The notes: generated by a model not told the origin, from the letters alone. 64,000 nucleotides of DNA from Brachionus manjavacas (GCA_019054805.1 JAHQIY010000004.1:8378501-8442500), one strand, 5' to 3'; positions 43,954 through 55,600 are shown, counted from the stretch's first letter. Numbers and translations: made by a program.

Positions 43954-46900
43954 CTATTTAGAAAATCGTTTAGAAATTGAGGACGATGCAGACGAATTAG
44001 TGCTGCTCGACAACGAGGCTGCTTGGTTTTGTTGAGTTTTTTGCGTGTGTCTCAAATTAAGGTCTTCTAATTTACGCCAAATTTCCTCATGCTCAACTTG
44101 CCGTTTCTCAAGCCTTTAAAAAAAATTAAAAAAAAATTTTAAAAGTGTTTTTATTTTAAATTTTATAAATTTAAATAATTAAAATATCTCACGTTTGAAT
44201 ATAATCCTTGTATTTGTTTGATAAATCATTGAACAAGTTGGGGTTCATGTTTTTGAATTGCTTGAGTAAATTGAGCACAAGTGTCACTATTGCTTGATTC
44301 CAATGCTCTTTTGAAACGCGGTAAATATTAGGAAATATTATAGGAAGCACTCGGTCGATGTTCTCCTCGACCAAGTTCATAACTGCATCACTGTTGAACA
44401 ACAGCAAACAACGCTCTGCTACCTTTAAAATATATGAGATAATTTTTTTAAATAATAAAAAAAGTTTAAAAATTAAAATTAACAAATATTAATTTTGATT
44501 TTTAAGTTGAGGTTAAAAATGAAAAAATTTTATAAATTTCCGGATTCAAGAATCAAAAGTTTCTTAATTCTAATAATATTTCCTTCGAACAGATTAAAAA
44601 TTAAAAAAAAAAGAAAAGATTTATTTTTTTTTAATAAATTTTTTTTTGAAACTTAAAAAAATCCTTTTTTATGATATATCACAAATAAATATCCCACACT
44701 ACATGTAGGTGCGTGAACCAGAATTAATAATAGCATATGATTATTTTATTATTTTTTTAAAATAAGTACGAGCTTAAAAACAATTTTATTTTAATTTTTT
44801 TTAAAATGAGAAAAATTTTTTTAACAATGTATTGGATTCGATTCTAAACTTTATAATTCTCGAAATAAAATTTCTACAATTTATTATGTTATTATCAAAA
44901 TTTTTAAATGCAATAAAATATTTTTATACATTTGGTCTTGACGACTTCACCAGAATTTGACTGAGTCTTTTACAAGATCAGACTTAATATAGAGGGAAAG
45001 AGATTGATTTTGTTTTAGTTTCAAGCATACTCAAAGCAATTAAATTAAAAAAATTAATTCAAATTTTTAAAAGCAGACAAAATATTTAGTAATAAATTTT
45101 TAACATGGGACCATGTTTAAATTTCAATAATTTATAAAAAAAAATAATTCAATTTTTTATTAGAAAGGAAATGAGCATTTGTATAATAAAAATAATTTTT
45201 CATAATAAAAATAATTTAAATAATAAACCAAAATGATACAATTTTTAATTTTTATTCTAATTTTAATATTTCTGAAATTTAAAATCAGGCAATTTAAATT
45301 TAATTACAAAATTTTTTGCACAAATTTTTTTCATTAAATAAATAACTTGCTTTAATTATAAACAGAAACCTTTAAGAATGATACAGTAAATGATTAAAAA
45401 TAAAAATATTAATAAATATAACTTATATTTATATAAACCAAAATTTGAAAATTATTATTTTCATTTTTCGAACGAGAAACGACTTTCATTTTTCTTAGTC
45501 CCAAAAATTAATTATTATTAATACCAAAAAATAAAAAATAATTATCTTAAAACCAGAAGTAAATAAAATCAGTAAGTTCCAGAATTTTTTGATAAGAAAT
45601 TTAACTAGTTTTCTTGGTTATATCTGACATTATGAACTTGAGTTATTAACACATATGACACTTTAAATAATCACATTTACAATAATAATCAATAATTTGT
45701 CTTTTTCTTCCCCAGCAGATAATAAGAAATTATGAAGTAAGGGGAGGTACATTCAATCTTTAAACATGAAGCAACTGTCATTACTTTTTAAATATACCTA
45801 TTAAATGTTCTATCTTATTTTATTGTATTTTACTTTAAATAAATTAATGTTTTAATTGAAATATATATTTTTTTATTATTTTTACTCTTAAGGAGCATTA
45901 GCTCGGTACAGATAAATAAAAAAATAAATAATAATAATTCATCCCGAACTGCAGAGATATCTTTGTTTCTTCATTTTTATATTTAAGCAAATATTCATGT
46001 CACTTCTGGTAAAAGACTTATTTATGCAAACATGAGGTTGGTGTATGGAACATTCTAAAGTTGAATGTGTTTCCAGCAGTCGATATTACAGTGGAGGGTT
46101 TCAGAAAAAATACTGGCCTAAAAAAGCAGAACCATCTTTAACTGGTAATTCTGTTGTTTCTTTTTTTTCTTTTTTTAAATGTTATTTATGATTTTAAATG
46201 ACCTTAAGTAGCAATGCTCTTTTCACCATTGTACTTTATTAAAATTATTTTAAATAAAAAGGAATTAGAAAGTTATCACAATTTGAATAGAAAAGAAAAA
46301 AAACTAAAATCAAAATTATGTCCAAGATCAATCAATCAATACTTTAATCTAAAATCAATTGAAGAGATAGAAATTATATCGCATTGTATTGACATGTATT
46401 GTAAATCAACCAGCAACAAAAAGAAACAATTAATATTGAGTTTAATTAAAAAATAGAAATTAAATAATGCATGATATTAAGAATAATTATTAAATATTAT
46501 TTATTTGTTTTTCTGTTCGAGCATAAGCTCCCGGCTTATGCTAAAACACGGACCACCTGTTTTTTTACTAAAACATGGACCGCGGTCGGATGGGATTGGG
46601 AATTATCTTAAAACTGCCGACTACCGACCATTTTGTAGAGAATTTAATGAACTTATACGCAAAAGTATTAGTTGCTCCATAAGACCTTGTTTTTTACTTG
46701 TAAAACTAGAAATAACGAGTCAATACCTGAGTTGCTGTTAAATAGGCTAAGCATTATTGCAGAAAAATAAATTGTCTCCTAGCTCTTTTTTTTTAAGCCC
46801 ATAACTAAAAAACTAAAAAAAAATTACTAAAAATGTATTTTTTAGGTAAAATTCTTTAATTTTAAAAAATTGAAAATTTTATTAAATTGAATAATAAATA

Positions 46901-49900
46901 ATGTGTAGAAAAGTGATAAAAGCTTTTCTTTTTAAAATAAAAAACCATCTCATAATATAAAATTGTCTCTAAATAAAATTTAAAAATTGCTTTTTTTCTT
47001 AAAATAATTAAAGAAAATTGCTTTAGTTAAAAGAAAAAATAAATTAAGAGAAATTTTGACCGAGAGCTCCAAAACAAATATTCATTTTTTATATAATATT
47101 CTTATGAGAATGTAGATATTTTAATTCCCTACAAAACGATATGCAATAAAATTTTCAATTTTTTAAAATTAAAGAATTTTACCTAAAAAAGACATTTTTA
47201 GTAATTTTTTATTAGTTTTTTAGCTTTGGGCTTAAAAAAAAAGAGCTAGGAGACAATTTATTTTTCTGCAATAATGCTTAGCCTATTCTCTTTCATATAA
47301 TTAGTGGTCGGAAGGTCAAGGTCTTATCATTATCCTGGAAACATGTGGTCCGTTAACAGCAACTCAGGTATTGACTCGTTATTTCTAGTTTTACAAGTAA
47401 AAAACAAGGTCTTATGGAGCAACTAATACTTTTGCGTATAAGTTCATTAAATTCTCTACAAAATGGTCGGTGGTCGGCAGTTTTAAGATAATTCCTAATA
47501 CCATCCGACCGCGGTCCGTGTTTTAGCATAAGTCAAGCTCCCTCAGATTAATATAAATAAAAAAATTAAAACAGTTTTTAAAATATTTTAATTTTTAAGT
47601 AACTTTTGTTCATTTATTACTGAGAAGCGAGAGACAAAATTAATAATTAAAGAATTGTTTAGTTGGGAAAATAAATGATTAAAATAATATTAGAATCAGA
47701 AAAAAAAACAACAAAAAAATGGATTTGGTCTTATGAGTCAGAAAATTTATGTCTAACTAGATAGCAGCTACATGGAGCAAATATTATTTTGTGTCCTTTG
47801 CTTAGTGTACAGAATAATTTGTCCTTTTTGTCCTTATACAAGTAAATTAAGGTTTTCTTTGTGTCCATTAGTATTTAGAATTGTATTTTGTATAGAACAC
47901 TGACAATCAATGGTTTTTGTTTTAATCGCCCGCGTTTCAGCATCTGTCTTTTAGGGAAATTAGTTTTTAAAATACTCCTTAAAATACTACAAGGTATAGA
48001 TAATAAATAACTAGAAGAAGGTGTTAATTAGCCCGTAAAGCCGAATGGTTTGCGTGTTAGTCATGCAAGCAGAGACTCGAAGGTTCAAAACCCGCTGAGG
48101 GTGAAAAAATCTTCAAAATATCTCTGCAATACGGGGCCAATGTTTAAACCTCTTTCATCATAAAAATAGGGCGACCAGTTTCGACTGGGTTGTAATTGCG
48201 GTGTAGATGATCAACTCGATGCAGTAGCCTCTGTGTCAGATCGGAGCCGTTGCTCAAAAAGGTACTTGAAAAGGAGATGAGCGCCCCCCCCCCATTAACC
48301 ACTAGGATAGAATAGGGACAATTATTTGGTGTTAATTAATGATTACAGAGTTGAATCTTTTTTTTCAATTTTTTAATTGTATGCAATTCTCAAAAAATGC
48401 TTCAAATGTTGATTTGATTTATGTATTAAAAGACAAAAAAGGACAAAATATTATCCTTTCGAAGGAAAGGGCATAAAAGAATTTTTAATTTTGAAATTTA
48501 AGATCATTGTCAATCCATGACATAGAGGAGTAGGATTCGTACTAAATCTAGAATCGAAGCCTCTTTTGTATTCAGAAATTTTCTTATATAATGTTCATTT
48601 CTATTTAAAATAAATAAAATAGAGAAAGCTGTAAGAAACCATCTTTACTTTTATTTTTTGATTAATTTTCTAAAAAAAATTAAGCACTAGCTAAAAAACC
48701 CAAAAACGGATTATTATATATCATAAGAGGGTAGAGACTTCCGAACAGAAAGATATGGGAGTCATAGTAGAGACCGATATGAAATGGTGTAAGCAAAAAA
48801 GTGCGTCATCGGCAAGAGCCAACAGAGTTCTAGGGCAATTTTAAATGGATTCAGTTACCATGTAATGAGTATTATTAAAAAAAAATGTACACAAGTCTCG
48901 TTCGACCCCATCTTGAATATGCTGTCTCGGTATGGTATCCATACCTGAAGAAAGATATTGATACACTTGAGAGAGTACAGAGAAGAGCTACACGAAGTGT
49001 TGAGGGATTTAGTGAGCTAAACTTAAAAGACTTAAAAGAGAGGCTTAAAAGACTGAACCTAACAGCACTTTCAACAAGAGGAAGACGCGGTGATCTAATA
49101 CAAATGTACAAGTTCATAAACGAATTTGATGAGACAAGTTGGTACAGCGAACCTTTGGTGTGTATAAGTGCATATAATACAAGATATAATCGATACAGAC
49201 TTAGAAAAAAACCAACAAAAAAACTGTTTACCGAGATGAAATTTTTTTACTAACAGAGTTTATAATGATCGGAACAAATTGAGAAATGAAGTAATAGAAT
49301 CAAAAACAATTGACTTATTTAAAAACAAATTAGATAAGATTTTGAGAGACTAAAATATTGCTTAAAGTCTGGTTAATCCAGACTTCACGCACAAGCGTAG
49401 CAATTATCATCATTATTATTAATATTATTATTATTATTAGCTAAGCTTTTATTGTGGGAATTGGGTAAAATTAGTAAATTGCGAAAAAAAACAAAAAATA
49501 TATTTACCTGAAAGTGTGACGAACACAAACATCTCGAAATTTGTTTGAACAAAGAATCCATAATATTTTTAAAATGGTCAGGCTCAATCATATCCAAAAT
49601 TTCTTCCAGCTCATTTAGGAACATGACCTCCTTGAAACTACACGTTTTGGGCCAATACTTGAGCAGGCCTTGGATGACCGGCTCGGCCAAAGTCGGGTCC
49701 TTCTCTATGAATTGAACGACACAATAGGCCAGCTACAAAAGTCAGTTAGTCCTGAGTATTAGAAAAAGCATGGGTTGGATTTACCTGAGGATGAAAGGTC
49801 TGCAGTGAGTGAGCCTTGTGCAAGGGTATTAGAACACGCTGCAAGAACAGCTTGTGCTCTTCTTTAAGCGGTATGGCAAAACCGTTTATGATGCTTCCCA

Positions 49901-50696
49901 AAATTTCGAGCAGCTCGGCAATGCCGTTAAATTTCTCCACTTCATAGATAAACCTCAAAAATATGTTGTTTATTTGTTTGCGTATGAACGCGCGGAGGCC
50001 CAAAAATTTGCCGTATATTCTGTGCAAAATGGTCTTGAGGAGGTCGCGCTCCCTCGGGTCCTCGCTGTCAAAAAGCTCTAGAATGGATGAGACAAATCTT
50101 TGGTCGATATACTTCTTGCCCGTGTTCGGCTGAAAATCTTGCGATTCAAGAAAGCGCAGAAAAAATTCGTACACAACTTGCAAATGAGGCCACGAGGCCT
50201 CGTAGTAGGGCTCGTCCTCGTCCTGGTCAGCCGCTTCGCCGATCCTGTCCAGAGACGAGGCCGGCAAAGTTCGAAATATGTTGTACGAGACCATGGTTAT
50301 GATCTCCGGATAGACAGGCTCCGACAGACAACTCTTGGTCACAGTTATGTAGTCCACGATCTCGTTCAAACAGGCTCGCTTTATCTCTTTGGATTTCAAG
50401 TCGGTCACCGGGTCCATAAAGTCGAACACAACCGAGCATTGCTTTAGCTTTTTGATGAACAGATCTTGCTGGTCGCTGGCCGGCGCGTCCTTGATCGCCG
50501 GCAAAGGCTCCAGCTCTTTGTTCATGCTGTTGATGAACCTGGACGATCCTTGCTGTCTCTTGATCTTTTTGGTTTTGATCATTTGGCGCTGCGTGAACGG
50601 GTCAATGGGCCGCTGCGACGAGTCGGCCGGGTGCAGCAGACTGCTTGGACTGGGAGGCGACAGTGTGTTGGATGTAGACGGCGATGTGGGCATCAT
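43954..50696 (-). CDS. PPP2R5: PP2A regulatory subunit B56/B' (4 coding exons seen)
   Basis: Substrate-targeting subunit of protein phosphatase 2A; HEAT-repeat solenoid that reads LxxIxE motifs. Coding exons on the minus strand: 50864 (acceptor)-49785, 49732-49508, 44422-44193, 44113-43954. The first ATG in frame is at 50696, giving 508 aa. Upstream of it the frame stays open to an acceptor AG at 50865-50866, so a further 5' exon with an earlier start is possible. Family landmarks: [107 protein letters not shown]. The N and C termini are Ser-rich and low-complexity. Intron 2 of this model (49507-44423) is 5.1 kb and full of transposons. Confidence 0.92.
45880..45945 (+). mobile_element. LINE 3' tail
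   Basis: CTTAAGGAGCATTAGCTCGG then TACAGATAAATAAAAAAATA, identical in layout to the tails at 54600-54665 and 55545-55600. It lies in the long PP2A-B56 intron. The coding part is not preserved. Confidence 0.6.
46498..47560 (-). mobile_element. LINE 3' tail split by the foldback element
   Basis: Read on the minus strand, 47555-47535 joined to 46524-46498 gives AATCTGAGGGAGCTT then ATGCTCGAACAGAAAAACAA and ATAAATAA. This is the LINE tail type (GGAGC...GCTCG...ACAG, then AAATA repeats). The foldback element sits in its middle with AAGCTCCC duplicated. Confidence 0.6.
46533..47534. mobile_element. 1-kb foldback element with ~360-bp arms, TSD AAGCTCCC
   Basis: AAGCTCCC lies on both sides (46525-46532, 47535-47542). 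The left arm from GGCTTATGCTAAAACACGG to about 46900 is repeated, inverted, from about 47150 to 47534. Matching landmarks: GACCGCGGTCGGATGG, AAACTGCCGAC, GCGTATAAGTTCATTAAATT, CAATACCTGAGTTGCTGTTA, and TTATTGCAGAAAAATAAATT. The right arm has about 65 extra bases (47285-47349); the left arm has a 28-bp partial duplication near its tip. The 250-bp loop is A/T-rich and non-coding. It shares its tip with the element at 20197 and lies in the long PP2A-B56 intron. Confidence 0.88.
47780..48480. repeat. Possible TIR element around a SINE
   Basis: TTTTGTGTCCTTT/TTTGTCC words at 47788-47865 face inverted GGACAAAA words at 48430-48460 on the other side of the SINE. The ends are loose and I see no target duplication. 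Confidence 0.25.
48031..48325 (+). repeat. tRNA-derived SINE, uninterrupted copy
   Basis: The head 48031-48102 has an A-box-like TAAAGCCGAATGG, a B box GGTTCAAAACC and short GCCC/GGGT acceptor pairing, so pol III transcription of a tRNA-derived SINE is likely. The body runs through a C10 run (near 48285) to CACTAGGATAGAATAGGGAC. The same 3' part occurs at 20140-20555. The anticodon arm is not that of a normal tRNA, so I do not call a functional tRNA. Confidence 0.7.
48735..49440 (+). mobile_element. LINE 3' end (reverse-transcriptase C-terminal part)
   Basis: The frame starts [17 protein letters not shown] and [15 protein letters not shown], the thumb-region pattern of LINE reverse transcriptases. 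After a shift it continues at 48885-49253 with [31 protein letters not shown] and [13 protein letters not shown]. After another shift it ends [17 protein letters not shown] and [11 protein letters not shown]. The 3' UTR (GTCTGGTTAATCCAGACTTC, CGCAAGCGTAGCAATTATCA) leads into an ATT microsatellite at 49410-49440. The same 3' end occurs at 58055-58175. It sits in the PP2A-B56 intron on the opposite strand. Confidence 0.8.
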
Positions 50697-50864
50697 TATT
50701 CGATCAGTGTCTTCGTGTTGGTGATGATGATCAGCGTCTGTCTTAGCCGATACCGACGAATGTACCGATTTTTTATGATCAAATAATTTCTTGAAAAGAT
50801 TTATTTTTTCAATTTTTGAAGACAATTTGAAAACGATTTGGAAGGTTTTGTTGGCAAAGAAGCG

Positions 50865-51650
50865 CTAAAAAAGGCAGGAAACAAACAAGAGAGAGAGAGA
50901 GCGAGTGAGAGAGTCAAGCTAGTTGTTGTCAACTTTTATAATATGCTAAGGTGAAGGTAATGCAAATTCCTTCGAAAATAAATTATTTTCGTTGTTTGTT
51001 GATGAGAGCGGCGTGCGTTTGTTTGTTCTGGATCATAAAATCGGGAAGCAATCATGCATATTCCACTCAATTGACTACGTTTTTAAGATTTATCTAAACG
51101 AAAAATTTTTACTTTTTTTTTTTTTTTTTTTCCATTTTTGACTTTTAATATTTGGATTTAGGACAAGCGTTGAGTATTGCTCAATTATGTTCGTGTGCAT
51201 ACGTGACATTCAGAGCTATTTCTAATTTTTCTTCTTTGCCAACTCTTCACTCACGGCAAATCTAAGCAAACACTCGGCTAGAAACAATAAGAAAATATTT
51301 TTCCTTTTTCTAACGCCATCATTATTTTTTTCTTGCAAATATTATTATTTTGTAAATACTCGCATTTAACACGGCAACGGCTCACAAATGCACACATTAG
51401 CTCTTTTTTTTGTTCTCTCAAAACATTAGATATTTTTGTCTTTGAGACATAATTTTCATTTGTTCTCATTTAAATGGCAAATTTAACTTAACTTTTTGGC
51501 AGTCAGTAGCTAAAGCTAAGTCTTAGCTGAAATAAATCAACTACTCAACATGATTTGAACAAGAGGGCTAGGTTCCAAATTACTGCAAAATTGCAAGTAA
51601 CGGGTGAAGACAAAGTTTCCGGACTAAGCTTGTGTTGTCATAACTTCTTT
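50865..51650 (-). promoter_or_regulatory. 5' region of PP2A-B56: TATA box and strong splice acceptor
   Basis: On the minus strand TATAAAA (50940-50934) is followed by a long CT-rich tract (CTCTCTCACTCGCTCTCTCT and on) and TTTGTTTCCTGCCTTTTTTAG ending at 50865, shown here as its last parts CCTGCCTTTTTTAG. The tract is the best pyrimidine-rich 3' splice site in the window. It may follow an untranslated first exon further up, or serve as a trans-splice acceptor. The frame at 51469-51278 (minus) has no family signal. Confidence 0.4.
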
Positions 51651-51689
51651 CTCAAGACAGACAGAAATAGTAATTTTAATGACTTCTTA

Positions 51690-51905
51690 TGGAGCATGGG
51701 GTCGAGCTGATGGTGTAATGGTTCTATCAGCCGCTTTAAAAAAATGAAGTTAGCAAAAGGTGGATGGCTCGAACCCTCCTAGAGGAATTCCAAGTTGAAA
51801 GTTAAAAAAATGGGAAGTTTGCGGTTGAAAAGTATCATCTACACCAAAGGCCCTTCTGCAAGCGCGAAGGGCTAACTACCCGACCGCCCAAGTATTCAAA
51901 CAAGT
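51690..51905 (+). repeat. tRNA-derived SINE-like repeat
   Basis: GAGCTGATGGTGTAATGG resembles an A box and GGCTCGAACCC a B box about 45 bp later. The body contains GTATCATCTACACC, the reverse complement of GGTGTAGATGAT found in the SINE at 48205. Not a normal tRNA fold. Confidence 0.5.
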
Positions 51906-51919
51906 TACAAATTTGGTCA

Positions 51920-53275
51920 AGCTAAAAAAAAATGAATCAAAGAGAGACCCTTCGAAATCGCATGTATCTATTCTGCGATATATGAAAAAAATCGTGCATT
52001 AGGAATCAAGTATACTGTCGGCCATAAGCGGTCACGACAATTATTACCCCGACAACAAGAAGCAGACTTCAGCCAGCGTTAAAATTAATGAAAAGTTCAA
52101 GTTCGATGAAAAACTTTTAGTTTGGGTTGCTGTGTCTGTGAAGCAAATCTCAGAGTCATGTATCGTTGAAAGTGGCAATGCTATTAATCAGATCATTGGG
52201 TCTAGTGGAATATGTGAACAGTTGTTCACGAAAAAATGTGACCATGAAGTATCAAGCCCAAAGTGTGAACATTTTGTTCACATAATCTCTGGTCACATAT
52301 TTGGTGACCATTAGCTGGTCGCATAAAAAAAAGGCTCACCAAGATTCAAAAAATTAAATTTAAATAATTTAAAACAGACAATAATTAAAAAACACTTTTT
52401 TCTAATAAATTTTAACTCTTGTTTAGATTGAATCATTCAATTCAAAGTTCAAAACAAAATTTTAAGTTGAAAAATTAAAATAATAGATAAAAATGAATGA
52501 TTTAAAATTTACCGACAACTATAACAACTTTGAGATGCTCTGGCTGTGGATGTTACAAATCAATTTCCAAAAAATCTCTTAGAATTTTATTGGGAGTTTT
52601 TGAGTGTTGGTCAACTCAGTTAACTGATGCTAAAAAAATTTCAGATATTGAATTGAATTCTGATCAAAAAATCAACAAAGATACTGTATTTGAAATCTGC
52701 CAAAATATGGCAATAAAACATAAAAACTAAAAAAAAATGACATTGGAATTTATATAATTTTTTTTTTCATTTGAATTTAAAATTAAACTTTTCTAAAATT
52801 AATGTTCACAAAAAATAAAAATTGGTCACGAATTTTTTTTATTTTTTTATTTATCTATTTTGGTCAGCAAATATGTGACCAGAGATTAAGTGAACAAAAT
52901 GTTCACACTTTGGGCTTGATACTTCATGGTCACATTTTTTCGTGAACAATTGTTCACAAATTCCACTAGATCCAGATCATTTACTAAGATGAATATCTGA
53001 GCGAGAGATTGCTTCCCTTAATCAATAATTTCATTCAGACATAAATTTTGTATTCTGGCCCGACTTGGCGAGCTTTCATACGCAAAAGCGTCATTGGGCT
53101 TTATGATCAAAAATTCAATCGTCATGCGAACAAGATGAATAACCCTACAAACTTGCCTGAAGCTAGGCTTATGAATATTTTTGGTCAATATTAAAAGGAA
53201 AAGACTATGAAGATGACTGGAAAGCGAAAACACTTCATCAATTGAAGCTCAGGGCACTAAAATGTTTCGCGTGAA
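51920..53275 (+). pseudogene. Tc1/mariner-type transposase pseudogene, split by an insertion
   Basis: Before the insertion the frame reads FKFDEKLLVWVAVSVKQISE and ESGNAINQII, the KxMVWGAIS-like block with the first part of the DDE core. After it come YLSERLLPLINNF, then in shifted frames a FWPDLAS-like block, KSVIGLYDQKFNRHANKMNN, NPTNLPEARL and a W-containing end. These follow the order of Tc1/mariner transposases (second catalytic Asp region, then PE.RPIE.FW). Stops and frameshifts make it inactive. The 776-bp element at 52198-52973 interrupts it with a target duplication. N-terminal HTH is not recognisable; TIRs were not found. Confidence 0.65.
52198..52973 (+). mobile_element. 776-bp TIR element with palindromic ends, Merlin-like remnant
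   Basis: AGATCATT is duplicated on both sides (52190-52197, 52974-52981; a preceding C also matches). TIRs of about 115 bp differ at few positions: GGGTCTAGTGGAATATGTG against GGATCTAGTGGAATTTGTG. Each TIR contains several short palindromes: GTGAACAGTTGTTCAC, GTGAACATTTTGTTCAC, GGTCACATATTTGGTGACC. Inside, the frame at 52506-52730 encodes LRCSGCGCYKSISKKSL, LLGVFECWSTQLTDAKKI and TVFEICQNMAIK, resembling the N-terminal RC..C...SIRK.SFF and W......T...W...R..C pattern of IS1016/Merlin transposases. The catalytic part is missing. The 8-bp TSD also fits Merlin. Confidence 0.75.
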
Positions 53276-53399
53276 TTCAGTCTAACATCAATGTAGACCC
53301 TAATGATAAGTTTCAAAAAGTCAGATTGAGAAAATTCGAAAAAATGAAATAATTGAAAAAGTTAATAAATAAAATTTGAAAAGCTTTAAACTTCTATCT

Positions 53400-54665
53400 A
53401 AATCACTTGGCCTTATAAGAGCCTATCACTCTTTCTAAAAGAACTAGGGGGTTCTGGTCTAGATCGTATTCACAACCTAATGTTAAAAAAATTACCTTTA
53501 GAGACTTTATTTGAAATTAGCTTACTCTTTAACATGAGTTTGGAACTAGGTTAAGTCCCAAAATCCTGGAATATAGCAAAAATAACTAGAAATCTTCTCC
53601 CACTCGAGACCCTTATAACTATCGTCCAATTAGTATGACAAGTTGCCTTGGCAAGTTACTTGAACGTATTATTTACACTAGAATATATATTTTTCTTAAG
53701 AACAATAAATTACTTATTCAAGAGCAATCAGGATATAGAAAACATAGACTTACTGCAGATAATCTTTATTTTCTTATCCAAAAAGTTGTAGAGTCTTTTA
53801 ATAGAAAGAAAAAAAGTTAGTTGCCTTTATTTTGAGATTTCTAAAGCTTTTGGTAGAGTTTGACTCCTAATTTACAAGCTAATTAAAAATAATCTACATC
53901 CTTATCTTATTTATTGGATAAGATCATTTCTTCATTTAAGATCTTTCAGTAAATGTAAATGGTCATCTAAGTGATCAAAACTCTATTAATGCAGGAGTTT
54001 TACAAGGGTCTGTAATAAGTCCACTTCTTTTAAGCATTTTTTTAAATTACATACCAAAAAGAAATAAAATATTATTAAGATATTGTCAAACTAAAAATGG
54101 GGTCTCAATCAAAACACACTAGGAAATTTATAAAAATCTTTAGTCGGATCTATTTTAGACTATTCTTTTCCTTGCTTGAATTCATTTTCAGAAAATGATA
54201 TCAAAAAAACTACAAGCAATTCAGAATACAGCAGTCAGATCTATCCTTAAGTTAAAATATGATACTCCCTCCAACATGGTGCACCAATAAACTTAAACTA
54301 CTAACAGTTTCAAATCGACTCTTTGAGTTGAGCAAGAGATATGTCAGGGCAGAATTGAGTCATTCTGTTCCATTGGTCGTCAGTCCGGTGGAAGAATGTA
54401 GAGAAGGTTTCGGATCAAGATATATTGAACACCCAACTCCACTGTGTAATTGCTACCCAACTATTTCCTCTTTTTTAACTGAAGTTTCAACTATGTAAAC
54501 ATGTGTCACATGTAACAACCTATTTCAATATATGTCTTTTTAACTTTCTTTGCATTTATTTTAGCTTATTTTATTAACTTTATTTTTATTTTTATTATTT
54601 TTTTTTAAATTTATTCTGAAGGAGCTCTGGCTCGGTACAGAAAACAAATAAATAAATAAATAAAA
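53400..54665 (+). mobile_element. LINE copy D: reverse transcriptase and 3' end, decayed
   Basis: Pieces in order: a LRRILxxLLSLGLG-like region, YRPIS-type block leading to MTSCLGKLLERIIYTRIYIF, NNKLLIQEQSGYRKHRLTAD, then VNGHLSD and INAGVLQGSVISPLLLSIFL (the motif before the catalytic YxDD box), then the 3' coding block LTVSNRLFELSKRYVRAELS with EHPTPLCNCYPTISSF. The 3' UTR ends in GGAGCTCTGGCTCGGTACAG plus AAATA repeats. The segment that should hold the FADD box has been deleted (near 54060). Stops and shifts throughout. Confidence 0.8.
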
Positions 54666-55600
54666 CAAACTGCCAATACTGTCTTCTTTTTGCAGATGAT
54701 TTGGCTACTTTTTTTATTTTCAAAAAAATAGAAAATCTTGAAAACATGATAAAATAGTACCTAAAAAAAATTGAAAGATGGCTTTTCAAATGGAAAATGA
54801 AAATATCTATTTAAAAGTCATGTTACATGATCTTTGAGAAAAAACTTAAATTAAAATCAATCGTGACCTTAAAATTAATCGTAACAATTTGGAAAATATA
54901 AAGAGGAAAAAGTTAAATTCTTAGGCATCACATTGGACTCAAAACTTACCTTTGGTTCAATGGTAGATAAATTAAAAGAGCGATGTAATTCAAGACTTAA
55001 CTTATTTAAATGTCTCTCAAATAGAATAATATTTTAGGGTCTAATCTTTAATAATCTTTGAAAGAGATCAATCTTGGATTATTCTTTTCCTTGTTCAAAT
55101 TCATTCTGAGAAAATAATTTAAAAAAAAAAAAAGTCTTTCTAAATTCAGCAGTTCGATCTTTTTTGAAGCTGAAAAATGATCTCCCTCTAATATTTGCAC
55201 CAAGAGGCCTTCAATAAACTTAAACTACTAACAGTTTCAAATCGACTCTTTGAGTTGAGCAAGAGATATGTCAGGGCAGAAATGAGTCATTCTGTTCCAT
55301 TGGTCGTCAGTCTGGTGGAATATAGAGAAGATTTCGAATCAAGATATATTGAACACCCAACTCCACTGTCTAATTGCTATTTAACAATTTCTTCTTTTTT
55401 TCCTGAACTATCAGATATTTAAACATGTCTAACCTCTAGCTATTTCAACTTAACGTTTTTATTTTTTTTTCATTATTCAATCCTTTTTTTGTATTTTATT
55501 TATTTAAATATATTTTAAATTAAATTTTTAATTTTATATATTTTTATTCTTAAGGAGCATTAGTTCGGTACAGATTTACAAATAAATAAATAAAAAACTT
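54666..55600 (+). mobile_element. LINE copy E: FADD box to 3' tail
   Basis: Follows copy D directly. It opens with NCQYCLLFADDLATFF, the catalytic FADD form of the YxDD box, then LxKIERWLFKWKMK, a GITLDSKLTFG-like region, and the same 3' coding block (KLLTVSNRLFELSKRYVRAE) as copy D. The 3' end is AAGGAGCATTAGTTCGGTAC with an AAATA tail. Copies D and E share nearly identical 3' blocks (54285-54480 and 55205-55400), so they are recent relatives. Confidence 0.8.

Noticed and set aside
48031-48102. Functional tRNA gene
   Set aside because: A and B boxes are present but the anticodon arm is abnormal and the unit continues as a repeat also found at 20140, so it is a SINE.
49854-50786. Plus-strand Arg/Gly-rich frames opposite PP2A-B56 exon 1
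   Set aside because: Caused by the higher G+C of that exon; antisense to a conserved protein.
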